Shown here piece by piece: positions 43,330 to 59,550 of a DNA stretch of 64,000 bases. The stretch is from CAYUVH01 sp964448135 (GTDB taxonomy: Bacteria; Verrucomicrobiota; Verrucomicrobiia; Limisphaerales; UBA8199): assembly GCA_964448135.1 (NCBI GenBank), contig CAYUVH010000037.1:38081-102080 (forward strand), read 5' to 3'. The notes beneath the pieces are model-generated. The model ran no database searches. It had not been told where the DNA came from and saw nothing but the letters and a program-made list of their open reading frames with translations. The position numbers were made by a program, and so were the translations under genes. Position 1 is the stretch's first letter. The number at the start of each line of letters is the position of its first letter.

Positions 43330-43557
43330 ATACTTTTTCCACTGTTTTTGGGACTACGGGGCGGGATTAAGCGCAGGATCAGAAGCGGGGCATACCCTTT
43401 CCCGATTCATTGGTTACCCGGTTACAACCTTATTAACATTGGGTTAAAGTGATATCTGACGGGTTACATTTGCGGTTGCAGCTCGGATACACCGGCCCGC
43501 CATTCAGGCGGCGGCAATTCCTTCGCCAGCGGACTGTCTGACTGCCACACTTCGGAA

Positions 43558-44694
43558 GTGAAATTTACCTGTCGTTGCAGGCTGGGCGTCGCTTCCGTGG
43601 TTGTCCTGTGTCTTGCGTTTCCGGTTGCGCGCGCGGCGGAAGGGCTGAGCGGAACGGCTCAGACCAGGGTTCTCCGGGCCGGTGAGTTCATCCAAACGAA
43701 TCTTTTGCCCAAAGTTCCAGGGCTGGCGATTGCGGTGGCCGTGCAGGGCACTTCGGTTTGGTCGGCGGCATTCGGGTACGCCGAGATTGCGTCCAAGAAG
43801 CCCGCCACGACGGCGACCCGTTTCCGGATCGGGAGTGTGGCGAAACCGCTTACCGCATCGGGGCTGATGTTGTTGGTCGAGGATCGGAAGATTGATCTCG
43901 ATGTTCCCGTGCGCAAATACATCCCTGATCTGCCGGAGGACAAGGGAGCGCTGACGCTGCGTTTGCTTGCCGGGCATCTGACGGGTATCCGGAATTATCG
44001 CGGGCTCGAGGCGCTTTCGGACCAGCCTTATCCGACATTGCGCGCGGGGCTGAAGATTTTTGAGAACGATCCGCTGATCGCGCCGCCGGGAACAAAGTAC
44101 GGTTATTCTTCCTACAATTGGAACATGATCGGCGTGGCGATGGAAGCGGCGGCCAGGACGAATTTTCTGGCGTACATGGATGCGCGCGTTTTCGGGCCGC
44201 TCGGCATGACCAACACGCGGCCGGATATTGCCGGGGCAAAAGATCCGCAACGCGCGCAGTTTTACGAGCGGGATGCGGCCGGTAATTTCATCGTCGCGCC
44301 GCCGGTGGACGTCAGTTACAAGTGGCCGTCTGGTGGTTATCTTTCGACGGCCGACGATCTGGTGCGATTCGGGCTGGCGCAGTTGACTCCAGGCTTCTAC
44401 ACGGCTGGAATTACGAACCAGCTCTTTGCGTCACAAAAGAGCGCGCATGGCAAAGAGACGGGCAACGGCGTCGGTTGGTTTTGCGGTCGAACAATTCTGT
44501 ATCACGGTGGTGACGCGACGGGCGGCAAGGCGATGCTGTTGCTGGTGCCGGGTTCGCGGACGGTGGTGGCGATCGTGGTGAATCGGGGAAATCGCGTGCT
44601 TGATTTGCTGAAGGGGAACGAAGCGATTTCTTCCAAGGCGGATCTCAATTTGCTGGCGACAGCAGAAGAGGTGGCGAGGATATTTTCAAGGTAG
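43558..44694 (+). CDS. Secreted serine hydrolase of the beta-lactamase/D-Ala-D-Ala carboxypeptidase C family
   Basis: 378 residues from a GTG start, with a signal peptide (about 1-27, ending VARAAEG). The SxxK motif is S93-V-A-K96. The second motif reads Y183-S-S rather than the usual Y-x-N, as in some LACTB-like or esterase members. The third is H316-G-G in ILYHGGD. Such proteins may be peptidases, esterases or beta-lactamases; true class C beta-lactamase activity cannot be claimed. It is the only plus-strand gene inside the ribosomal and RNA-polymerase block and lies between the rpsL promoter and the rpoC terminator. Confidence 0.85.
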   Translation: MKFTCRCRLGVASVVVLCLAFPVARAAEGLSGTAQTRVLRAGEFIQTNLLPKVPGLAIAVAVQGTSVWSAAFGYAEIASKKPATTATRFRIGSVAKPLTASGLMLLVEDRKIDLDVPVRKYIPDLPEDKGALTLRLLAGHLTGIRNYRGLEALSDQPYPTLRAGLKIFENDPLIAPPGTKYGYSSYNWNMIGVAMEAAARTNFLAYMDARVFGPLGMTNTRPDIAGAKDPQRAQFYERDAAGNFIVAPPVDVSYKWPSGGYLSTADDLVRFGLAQLTPGFYTAGITNQLFASQKSAHGKETGNGVGWFCGRTILYHGGDATGGKAMLLLVPGSRTVVAIVVNRGNRVLDLLKGNEAISSKADLNLLATAEEVARIFSR

Positions 44695-44754
44695 GGCGGG
44701 GTGTCGCGGTTCGAAAAGAATTCGGGGCGGGCGGACTAGTCCACCGCAAAAGAA

Positions 44755-44786
44755 AACCGGCGCGATCGTTTCCAATCGCGCCGGTT
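44755..44786 (-). terminator. rpoC terminator
   Basis: A perfect 12-bp stem (arms AACCGGCGCGAT 44755-44766 and ATCGCGCCGGTT 44775-44786) with an 8-base loop. On the minus strand it continues TTCTTTT. It also lies 60 bases after the serine hydrolase stop. Confidence 0.85.
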
Positions 44787-44803
44787 CGTGATTCGGTTTG
44801 CGC

Positions 44804-48961
<4,158 letters not shown>

Positions 48962-48984
48962 ATTATACTAATGGGTGCGGGGAC

Positions 48985-52854
<3,870 letters not shown>

Positions 52855-52921
52855 GTGTACCTTTGCTGGCTGGCCGGCTACGGGCCGGCGGTTTCTAATA
52901 ATTAACGACAAAAGGCGGGTG

Positions 52922-53044
52922 CGCTGTGTTCAACAGCGAACCTGCCGGAACTTCGGCCGCTTGCGGCGGCCGCGCTGGTGCTAGACAAAAACTTAATAAT
53001 TCAGGACCGGGTGCCCACGGAGGCGGCGGCCAGGGGCCGCCGCC
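52922..53044 (-). promoter_or_regulatory. Three consecutive hairpins in the rplL-rpoB spacer
   Basis: CGCTGT/ACAGCG (52922-52938), CGGCCGC/GCGGCCG with a 5-base loop (52954-52972), and a perfect 10-bp GGCGGCGGCC/GGCCGCCGCC with a 3-base loop (53022-53044). None has a T-run. In E. coli the same junction has an attenuator and an RNase III site, so a like role is possible. Confidence 0.5.
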
Positions 53045-53060
53045 CCGCAGAACACGTAAC

Positions 53061-53453
53061 TTACTTGACTTCCACTTTCGCGCCCGCTTCTTCGAGCTTC
53101 TTCTTGGCGGCGTCGGCGTCGGCCTTGTTGGCCCCTTCCAACACCGGCTTGGGCGCGCCTTCCACGAGGCCCTTGGCTTCCGCCAGGCCCAGGCCCGCCT
53201 TCACTTCGCGAACCGCCTTGATCACGGCGATCTTCTTGTCCGCCGGAACGGCCGCGAGGATCACGTCAAAAGTGGTCTTCGCTTCGGCAGCCGGGGCTGC
53301 GGCACCGCCGCCGCCACCACCGCCGGTCGCAACCGCGACAGGCGCGGCCGCGGAAACTCCCCACTTGCCTTCCAGTTCCTTCACGAGATCAGCGATCTCC
53401 AGAACCGTGGCGTTGCTCAATTCTTCTACGAGTTTGGCTTTATCGATTGCCAT
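53061..53453 (-). CDS. rplL: 50S ribosomal protein L7/L12
   Basis: 130 residues. The stalk protein recruits translation GTPases. The N-terminal dimerisation domain (1-35), a flexible hinge rich in A, V and G with a run of seven glycines, and the C-terminal factor-binding domain (AVIKAVREVKAGLGLAEAK) are clear. It lies after rplJ with a 161-base spacer. Confidence 0.96.
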   Translation of the reverse strand: MAIDKAKLVEELSNATVLEIADLVKELEGKWGVSAAAPVAVATGGGGGGGAAAPAAEAKTTFDVILAAVPADKKIAVIKAVREVKAGLGLAEAKGLVEGAPKPVLEGANKADADAAKKKLEEAGAKVEVK

Positions 53454-53614
53454 ATATTTACCTGACTTGCCTTTCTATTCGTCTCGTCGCTGCCCGCGGC
53501 CACGGTCAGTTTCAGTTCACGGCCTGTGAACCGACGATTTACGTTGTTGTTGGTTGATATCCGTCCCGCCGGACTGGCGGCACGAAAGTATTTAAATAAT
53601 CCGTGATTAATGAA

Positions 53615-54148
53615 CTACGCGGCGGCCGCCGGAGCTTCCCCGGCCTTTTCGCTGCGCGCCTGCAACACCCGCGCCATCTGCTGGGCCGGAGTGTTGAGCA
53701 AGCGCACGAGCGTGCTCGCCGGCGCCTGCAACAAGCCCAGGAACTTGGCGCGCATGACCTCGATGGACGGCAAATCCGCCAGCGCGATGATCGCGGCCTG
53801 TTCCAGGCGTTGATTGTTCAAATAACCAAAATGGATGCTCAGCTTGTCCAGCTCCTTGCCGAAGGTCTTCACGACCTTCGCGGCGGAGGAGATGTCCTTC
53901 TTGCCGGTCACGACGGCCACCTGGCCGGCGAGACTCCCGTTGAGGTCCGCCACGCCGGCTTCCTTCGCGGCGATACGGAAGATGGAGTTCTTGACGATGT
54001 GGACTTCCGCCCCGGCCTGCATCAGCTTGGCGCGGAGGCCGGCGAGTTGGTCCACCTTCAGACCTTTGTAATTGACGACGATGAAGAAAGGCGAGGCATT
54101 GAGCCGGGCCAGGTATTCCTTCGTTAGATTTTGTTTTTCGGCACGCAT
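53615..54148 (-). CDS. rplJ: 50S ribosomal protein L10
   Basis: 177 residues. L10 anchors the L7/L12 stalk and can repress its own operon by binding the leader mRNA. The sequence begins MRAEKQNLTKEYLARL and has the typical FIVVNYKGLKVDQLAGLR and VKNSIFRIA parts; the C-terminal helix binds L12 dimers and ends with an A/P-rich tail. It lies 51 bases after rplA. Confidence 0.96.
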   Translation of the reverse strand: MRAEKQNLTKEYLARLNASPFFIVVNYKGLKVDQLAGLRAKLMQAGAEVHIVKNSIFRIAAKEAGVADLNGSLAGQVAVVTGKKDISSAAKVVKTFGKELDKLSIHFGYLNNQRLEQAAIIALADLPSIEVMRAKFLGLLQAPASTLVRLLNTPAQQMARVLQARSEKAGEAPAAAA

Positions 54149-54199
54149 CGGATGAAATGATTTCCTGAGTTAATGGGTTACGGGTTCAGGCGCCGCGGA

Positions 54200-54895
54200 C
54201 TAGGCCGCGGCGAACTCCTTGACGTCCACGCGCACGGGCGGGCTCATCGTGGCCGAGAGGGTGCAGGATTGCATGTAGATGCCCTTGAGCGTGTTCGGGC
54301 GGGCTTTCGCGACCGCCTCGATCACCACGCGCGCATTCTCCTCGATCTGCACCGGGGTGAAGGAAATCTTGCCGACCGGCACATGCACGTTGCCGGCCTT
54401 GTCCACTTTGAATTCCACGCGGCCGGCCTTCACTTCCTTCACCGCCTTGGCGGTGTCGTCCGTGACCGTGCCGGTCTTGGGATTCGGCATGAGGCCGCGC
54501 GGTCCGAGCACCTTGCCCAGCTTGCGCACTTCGCTCATCGCCTCGGGCGTCGCGATAGCGACGTCAAAGTCCGTCCAGCCGTCCTGGCACTTCTTGATCA
54601 TGTCGTCGAAGCCGACGTTCTCCGCGCCGGCCGCGCGGGCGGCGTCAGCCGCGGCGCCGCTCTTCGCGAACACCAGCACGCGCACGGTCTTGCCGCTGCC
54701 GTGGGGCAGGGGAACGGTGCCGCGCACCATCTGGTCGGATTGTTTCGGGTCCACGCCGAGGCGGAACGCGAGGTCCACGGTTTCGTTGAACTTCGCGCGC
54801 GGGAACTTCGCGAGAAGTTCCACGGCCGCCTTCAAAGGCCGGCTTTTCACGCCATCGAGAAGTTCGAGGGCTTTCTTGAATCGTTTGCTTGGCAT
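54200..54895 (-). CDS. rplA: 50S ribosomal protein L1
   Basis: 231 residues. L1 forms the mobile stalk at the E site and commonly represses the L11 operon. Conserved blocks are MPSKRFKKALELLD, FNETVDLAFRLGVDPKQSDQ, GTVPLPHGSGK, RKLGKVLGPRGLMPNPKTGT and VNI-like C-terminal part VIEAVAKARPNTLKG. It lies 78 bases after rplK. Confidence 0.97.
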   Translation of the reverse strand: MPSKRFKKALELLDGVKSRPLKAAVELLAKFPRAKFNETVDLAFRLGVDPKQSDQMVRGTVPLPHGSGKTVRVLVFAKSGAAADAARAAGAENVGFDDMIKKCQDGWTDFDVAIATPEAMSEVRKLGKVLGPRGLMPNPKTGTVTDDTAKAVKEVKAGRVEFKVDKAGNVHVPVGKISFTPVQIEENARVVIEAVAKARPNTLKGIYMQSCTLSATMSPPVRVDVKEFAAA

Positions 54896-54973
54896 TGTCT
54901 GAGTTGCGGTGCTGGCGAGCTTCGGGGTTCCGTCACTCTCCCGCGGTTGGTGGTTAATATACGTTACGGACGG

Positions 54974-55399
54974 TTAGGAAATGACTTCGATGCCCATGCT
55001 GCGGGCGGTGCCGGAGACGACGCGGAAAGCGGCCTCTTCGGAGTTGGCCTGGATGTCCTTGCCCTTGAGCTTGATGATGTCCAGGACCTGCTTGCGGGTC
55101 ACCTTGCCGACCTTGTCCTTGTTGGGCTGCTTGGAGCCCGCCGTGATGCCGGCGGCCTTTTTGAGGAGGACCGACGCAGGCGGCGACTTGGTGATGAAGG
55201 TGAACGACTTGTCGGCGTAAACGGTGATGACCACCGGAATGACCATGCCGGCCTGTTCCTTGGTCTTCGCGTTGAATTCCTTGCAGAAGCCCATGATGTT
55301 GACGCCGTGCTGACCGAGCGCGGGGCCCACGGGCGGAGCCGGGTTGGCCGAGCCGGCGGGAATCTGCAGTTTGATCTGACCAGTGACTTTCTTTGCCAT
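54974..55399 (-). CDS. rplK: 50S ribosomal protein L11
   Basis: 141 residues, exactly the usual length. L11 is part of the GTPase-associated centre. It has KLQIPAGSANPAPPVGPALG, QHGVNIMGFCKEFN and the C-terminal rRNA-binding domain with AGITAGSKQPNKDKVGK. A stable hairpin lies between nusG and this gene. Confidence 0.97.
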   Translation of the reverse strand: MAKKVTGQIKLQIPAGSANPAPPVGPALGQHGVNIMGFCKEFNAKTKEQAGMVIPVVITVYADKSFTFITKSPPASVLLKKAAGITAGSKQPNKDKVGKVTRKQVLDIIKLKGKDIQANSEEAAFRVVSGTARSMGIEVIS

Positions 55400-55424
55400 A
55401 AAATTAACGTTGGAATTAAAAGAA

Positions 55425-55453
55425 GCGACGCGGGCGCTGTCCCGCCCCGTCGC
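55425..55453 (-). promoter_or_regulatory. Hairpin with U-rich tail between nusG and rplK
   Basis: GCGACG/CGTCGC continues through GGGCG/CGCCC with a single bulged base, giving 11 pairs. On the minus strand TTCTTTTAATT follows, 25 bases before the rplK ATG. It may be a partial terminator or a regulatory leader site for L1. Confidence 0.5.
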
Positions 55454-55472
55454 GAGTGCGGATTAAAACGCT

Positions 55473-56021
55473 TTAGCCTTTCTCTACCTGCCAATACTCC
55501 AGTTCGACCGGCGTATTGCGTCCAAAAATGTTGACCGTGACCTTGAGCTTGCCGCGGTCGGGTTCGACTTCCTCGATGACCCCGCTGAAATTGAGGAACG
55601 GTCCGTTGTTGATCTTGACCGTTTCACCCACCTCGAAGCTGACCTTCGGTTTCTCGTGCTCTTCCGATTGCGAAATCTGGCTCTTGATGGATTCGACTTC
55701 CTCCTTGGGCGTCGGCACCGGCGGTTCGCCGCCCACGAAACCGATCACGCCCTGGGTTTCCTTGATGAAATACCAGGGCTTCTCGATGATGCGGTTTTCT
55801 TCATCCAGCAAAAGCATGTCCACGAAGACATAGCCCGGCCACAGCTTGCGCGTGGACACGGTCTTCTTCTGGTTGCGGACTTCCACGACCTTCTCCATGG
55901 GGACCAGGACTTCCTTTATGAAGTCACCCATCTCCTCGGGTTTGATCCGTTTCTCGATGCTATCCTTGACCTTCTGCTCCTGGCCGGAAAGCGTATGTAT
56001 GACAAACCACTGGCTTCGCAT
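55473..56021 (-). CDS. nusG: Transcription termination/antitermination factor NusG
   Basis: 182 residues from the ATG at 56021 (MRSQWFVIHTLSG); the 10 codons upstream overlap secE. NusG binds the RNA polymerase clamp with its NGN domain (about 1-115; VPMEKVVEVRNQKKTVSTRKLWPGYVFV) and contacts Rho or S10 with the KOW domain (about 128-182; FEVGETVKINNGPFLNFSG). The linker holds PVPTPKEEVESIKSQIS. It directly follows secE. Confidence 0.97.
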   Translation of the reverse strand: MRSQWFVIHTLSGQEQKVKDSIEKRIKPEEMGDFIKEVLVPMEKVVEVRNQKKTVSTRKLWPGYVFVDMLLLDEENRIIEKPWYFIKETQGVIGFVGGEPPVPTPKEEVESIKSQISQSEEHEKPKVSFEVGETVKINNGPFLNFSGVIEEVEPDRGKLKVTVNIFGRNTPVELEYWQVEKG

Positions 56022-56025
56022 GGTC

Positions 56026-56289
56026 TTAGAATTTAAAGAAAACGAACACACGGACGAACACGAAGTCCACGGCGAACGTGAAAAATCCCAGGAACGCGAT
56101 GGAAATCCCGACCAACACGGTGGAGCCCTTCAGCTCGTCCCAGGTCGGCCAGGTGCATTTGCGCAGCTCTTCGCGCGTCTCGCCAATGTAGTTGCGCAGC
56201 CGCACCAGGTAGCCCTGCTTCCACATGACGGCGAAAATCACGCCAATCACGACCACCCAGATCCCGATCTTGATGAGGTTGCTGTTCAC
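56026..56289 (-). CDS. secE: Preprotein translocase subunit SecE
   Basis: 87 residues from a GTG start. SecE clamps the SecY channel. The conserved amphipathic helix region YIGETREELRKCTWPTWDEL precedes the main membrane helix (about 57-80). An additional hydrophobic segment lies at residues 6-24, unlike the single-helix form common in many bacteria. It stands between tRNA-Ser and nusG, in the usual secE-nusG order. Confidence 0.93.
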   Translation of the reverse strand: MNSNLIKIGIWVVVIGVIFAVMWKQGYLVRLRNYIGETREELRKCTWPTWDELKGSTVLVGISIAFLGFFTFAVDFVFVRVFVFFKF

Positions 56290-56318
56290 AGTTTCAAATT
56301 TTCACCGAATTCACTTAC

Positions 56319-56408
56319 TGGCGGAGAGGGAGGGATTCGAACCCCCGTCGGCGGTTAAGCCGAAGCGGTTTTCAAGACCGCCGCAATAGACCACTCTGCC
56401 ACCTCTCC
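56319..56408 (-). tRNA. tRNA-Ser (UGA)
   Basis: The acceptor GGAGAGG pairs with CCTCTCC followed by G and an encoded CCA. The anticodon TGA lies at 56072+300 in the loop CTTGAAA, that is at 56372-56374 on the plus strand as TCA. A long variable arm (class II) and the T-loop GGTTCGAATCCC are present. It lies between tRNA-Trp and secE. Confidence 0.95.
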
Positions 56409-56424
56409 GAACCCGCGTCGCGGG

Positions 56425-56500
56425 TGGCAGGGCGGGAGGGACTTGAACCCCCAACCGACGGTTTTGGAGACCGCTACTCTGCCAATTGAGCTACCGCCCT
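56425..56500 (-). tRNA. tRNA-Trp (CCA)
   Basis: The acceptor AGGGCGG pairs with CCGCCCT, with discriminator G and encoded CCA. The anticodon loop is CTCCAAA, giving anticodon CCA. D-loop AGCTCAATTGG and T-loop GGTTCAAGTCC are typical. It follows tuf, as in many bacteria where trpT sits before secE. Confidence 0.95.
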
Positions 56501-56587
56501 ATTGCCAATCCGATTTATTTTCGTCTTCGCCTTCGGCGTGGCGGCCGCGGGATTTCGTCCCGGGCCGCCGGTCGCCTCAATTCTTGG

Positions 56588-57778
56588 TTAAGCCATTACT
56601 TCGGTGACACGACCGGCGCCGATGGTCCGGCCGCCTTCGCGAATCGCGAAACGCTGGCCGCGCTCCATCGCGACCGGCGCGATGACCTTGATTTCGACCG
56701 AGACATTGTCGCCCGGCATCACCATTTCGACCGTCGCCGGCAGCGTGACCGTGCCGGTCACGTCCGTCGTGCGGAAATAAAACTGCGGACGATAGTTGGT
56801 GAAGAACGGCGTATGACGACCGCCTTCTTCCTTCGAGAGCACGTACACTTCGGCCTTGAAGTTCGTGTGCGGGGTGATGCTGCCCGGCTTGGCCAGCACC
56901 ATGCCGCGTTCCACATCATCCTTCGTGGTGCCGCGGAGCAGCACGCCGACGTTGTCCCCGGCGCTCGCCTTGTCGAGGAGCTTGCGGAACATTTCGATGT
57001 CGGTCGCCGTCGTCGTGCGGGTGTCTTTCAGCCCGACGATTTCGACTTCCGTCATGCGGTTCAACTCACCACGTTCGACACGGCCCGTCACGACGGTGCC
57101 GCGGCCTTCAATGGTGAACACGTCTTCGATGCACATCAAAAACGGCTTGTCGATTTCACGCACCGGCAGGGGAACGTGCTCGTCGATCGCTTCCAGCAAC
57201 TTTTGGATTGCCGCTTCGCCTTCGGCTTCGCCATTCAACGCCTTCTTGGCGCTGCCGCGAACGACCGGGGTCTTGTCACCCGGAAATTCATACTTCTTGA
57301 GCAGGTCGCGGACTTCCATTTCGACGAGGTCGAGGAGTTCCGGATCATCAACGAGATCCACCTTGTTCAGGAACACCACGATGGCGGGCACGCCGACCTG
57401 GCGGGCGAGCAGCACGTGTTCCTTGGTCTGGGGCATCGGGCCTTCGGAGGCGTCGACGACCAGGATCGCGCCGTCCATCTGGGCGGCGCCGGTGATCATG
57501 TTCTTGATGAAGTCGGCATGGCCGGGGCAGTCGATGTGCGCGTAGTGGCGCTTGTCGCTCTGATACTCGACGTGCGACACGGCGATGGTCACCGTCTTGG
57601 TTTCGTCACGGACGGTGCCGCCCTTGGTCACTTCCGCGTAGGAGATCGGCGTAGCGAGGCCTTTGCGGGCCTGGGTCGCCACGAGCGCGGCCGTGAGGGT
57701 GGATTTGCCGTGGTCAATGTGCCCGATCGTGCCGACGTTCACGTGGGGTTTCGTGCGTTGAAATTGTTCTTTTGCCAT
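56588..57778 (-). CDS. tuf: Elongation factor Tu
   Basis: 396 residues. EF-Tu carries aminoacyl-tRNA to the ribosome. The G1 motif is GHIDHGKS (19-26), G3 is DCPGH (83-87) and G4 is NKVD; domains II and III with TGRVERGEL and RFAIREGGRTIGAG are normal. Switch I differs from the textbook sequence: where most EF-Tu have KARGITIN, this protein reads ETKTVTIA (59-66), keeping the threonine but not the RG. EF-G of the same window keeps ERGITI. The difference may be usual in this phylum. It is the first protein gene after the tRNA-Thr promoter. Confidence 0.97.
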   Translation of the reverse strand: MAKEQFQRTKPHVNVGTIGHIDHGKSTLTAALVATQARKGLATPISYAEVTKGGTVRDETKTVTIAVSHVEYQSDKRHYAHIDCPGHADFIKNMITGAAQMDGAILVVDASEGPMPQTKEHVLLARQVGVPAIVVFLNKVDLVDDPELLDLVEMEVRDLLKKYEFPGDKTPVVRGSAKKALNGEAEGEAAIQKLLEAIDEHVPLPVREIDKPFLMCIEDVFTIEGRGTVVTGRVERGELNRMTEVEIVGLKDTRTTTATDIEMFRKLLDKASAGDNVGVLLRGTTKDDVERGMVLAKPGSITPHTNFKAEVYVLSKEEGGRHTPFFTNYRPQFYFRTTDVTGTVTLPATVEMVMPGDNVSVEIKVIAPVAMERGQRFAIREGGRTIGAGRVTEVMA

Positions 57779-57832
57779 AGCTGTCTCCTGAGGTTGTTAC
57801 TGTTTCTATTCTGTTCGTTCGCGATCTAATTA

Positions 57833-57908
57833 TGGAGCCCATGATCAGGCTTGAACTGATGACCTCGTCCTTACCAAGGACGTGCTCTACCAACTGAGCT
57901 ACATGGGC
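57833..57908 (-). tRNA. tRNA-Thr (GGU)
   Basis: The acceptor GCCCATG pairs with CATGGGC, with discriminator T and encoded CCA. The anticodon loop CTTGGTA gives anticodon GGT. D-arm TAGCTCAGTTGGTAGAGCA and T-loop AGTTCAAGCCT are normal. It precedes tuf in the same transcript. Confidence 0.96.
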
Positions 57909-57980
57909 ATCCGCTTCGAGACTGGCCCGAAGCCGCCAAAATATCTATCCTGATACCAGTAAACGACAAAAAACCATCAC

Positions 57981-58012
57981 CCCCAGCCTTTCCCTTAAAA
58001 AAGGCCCAGGGG
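57981..58012 (-). promoter_or_regulatory. Leader hairpin ahead of tRNA-Thr and tuf
   Basis: GCCTTT/AAAGGC (57986-57991 with 58000-58005) and CCCC/GGGG (57981-57984 with 58009-58012) form a two-part stem. A run of six T (57968-57973, minus strand) comes 7 bases later, too far for a standard terminator. Confidence 0.35.
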
Positions 58013-58051
58013 CTCACAGTTTTCTACTTTTTACGGCCCAATGACCGCACC

Positions 58052-58080
58052 AAATTAGGTTGTTCCCGTGCCAGTGTCAA
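58052..58080 (-). promoter_or_regulatory. Strong promoter of the tRNA-Thr-tuf operon
   Basis: On the minus strand a perfect TTGACA (58075-58080), 17-base spacer, and TAATTT (58052-58057), followed by a GC-rich GGTGCGG. A/T-rich tracts (58081-58115) lie directly upstream and resemble an UP element. It drives tRNA-Thr, tuf and probably the whole secE-rpoC chain. Confidence 0.75.
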
Positions 58081-58252
58081 TAGTTGTTGAAATATTTTTG
58101 TGATTTTTTGTGAGCCAAGCCACGCTGTGGAAGGAATGGTGGTGCTGATGGCGTCATAAACGTAGAGCGTTAACGTTAAAATAGCCCGCCTACAAATATA
58201 CTTCGAGGATCGGCGGTCCAGAATGCTATGAGACTGAAACTTTGCAAATCGC

Positions 58253-59482
58253 CTACTTCGCTTTTGCCTGGTCTTCTTTCAGATTGGGCAGGAATGCGGT
58301 CAGCAATCCAAGCAGGGGCAGGAAAGAACACACCTTAATAACGAATGCGATACTGGTGGCATCTGCCAGTTTGCCCAGCACCGCTGAACCGATTCCGGCC
58401 AATCCGAACGCAACGCCGAAGAATAATCCAGCGATGGTTCCCACCTTTCCCGGCAGCAATTCGGTGGCGTACACGAGAATGGCTGGAAACGCGGAGGCGA
58501 GAATCACACCGTTGATCACGCTCAACACGGCGGTCCAGAACAGATTGGCGTGTGGCAACAGAATCGCGAACGGCGCCATGCCCAGGATGGACAGCCAGAT
58601 CACGAGCTTCCGCCCGATCTTATCTCCCAGCGGGCCGCCCGCAATGGTTCCCACCGCCACTGCAAACAGAAAAATGAACAAAAAGATCTGCGCGTGCGGC
58701 ACGGTCACGTCGAACTTCTGGATGAGATAGAACGTGTAGTAATTCGTGATCGCGGCCATGTAGAAGAATTTGGAGAACATCAGGCACAAAAGAATCACCA
58801 GCAATAACGGAACCTGTCGCGCAGGGACCGGATGATGATGTGCGTCGCTGGACTTGTTCTTCATCCGCTCGCTCAAATGCTGCCGATACCACGAGCCGAC
58901 GCGGCCGAGGATGAACATGCCGGTCATGGCGATGAGGGTGAACCACAAGAGATGGATGCGGCCGTGGCGGGCGATGATTCCCGCGGCCAGCAATGGTCCG
59001 ATGGAACTTCCGGCGTTGCCGCCCACCTGGAACAAGGATTGGGCAAACCCGTGGCGTCCGCCCGAGGCGAGCCGCGCCACGCGCGATGATTCCGGGTGGA
59101 AAATGGCCGATCCCAAACCGACCATCGCCGAGGCCACCAGCACGGCATGATAGCTCGAAGCGAGCGCCAGGGCCACCAGCCCCACGAGGGTGATGCCCAT
59201 GCCGTAAACGAGCGAGAATGGTTTCGGATGCCGGTCGGTGTAGAATCCGATCAATGGCTGCAACACGGAGCCCACCATTTGAAATGTCAGTGTGATCAGG
59301 CCGATCTGCGTGAAGCTCAGGCTGAACGTTTCTTTCAGCAGCGGGTAGATCGCCGGAATCAGCGCCTGGATCGAGTCGTTGAGCAGGTGGCAAATGCTGA
59401 GGGCGAACAGAATCCCCATCGCGGAGTTCGTCGCGCGTCGCGCGTCGGTTGTCGCGTTGGTCGCGGGGGTGGCTGCGGTCAT
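58253..59482 (-). CDS. MFS transporter of the fosmidomycin-resistance (Fsr) type
   Basis: 409 residues from the ATG at 59482; a GTG 9 bases upstream is an alternative. It has 12 predicted helices. The first helix block LFALSICHLLNDSIQALIPAIYPLL, seen as CHLLNDSIQALIPAIYPLL, and GLGSAIFHPESSRVA match the Fsr family, which exports small drugs or sugar-like compounds. A His/Ser-rich cytoplasmic loop (KNKSSDAHHHPVPARQ) separates the halves. The natural substrate is not known. It is isolated, between the tuf promoter region and a terminator. Confidence 0.85.
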   Translation of the reverse strand: MTAATPATNATTDARRATNSAMGILFALSICHLLNDSIQALIPAIYPLLKETFSLSFTQIGLITLTFQMVGSVLQPLIGFYTDRHPKPFSLVYGMGITLVGLVALALASSYHAVLVASAMVGLGSAIFHPESSRVARLASGGRHGFAQSLFQVGGNAGSSIGPLLAAGIIARHGRIHLLWFTLIAMTGMFILGRVGSWYRQHLSERMKNKSSDAHHHPVPARQVPLLLVILLCLMFSKFFYMAAITNYYTFYLIQKFDVTVPHAQIFLFIFLFAVAVGTIAGGPLGDKIGRKLVIWLSILGMAPFAILLPHANLFWTAVLSVINGVILASAFPAILVYATELLPGKVGTIAGLFFGVAFGLAGIGSAVLGKLADATSIAFVIKVCSFLPLLGLLTAFLPNLKEDQAKAK

Positions 59483-59510
59483 GGCTTTCACAAATCCGGT
59501 TCGAGCTTTC

Positions 59511-59550
59511 GTTAAAACAAAAAACCCTGCTTCCTTTCGGGAAGCAGGGT
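59511..59550 (-). terminator. Intrinsic terminator upstream of the Fsr-type gene
   Basis: A 12-bp stem (AACCCTGCTTCC 59522-59533 with GGAAGCAGGGTT 59539-59550) has a 5-base loop. On the minus strand the arm runs into TTTTTTGTTTT. It would end transcripts coming from the HAD gene. Confidence 0.8.
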
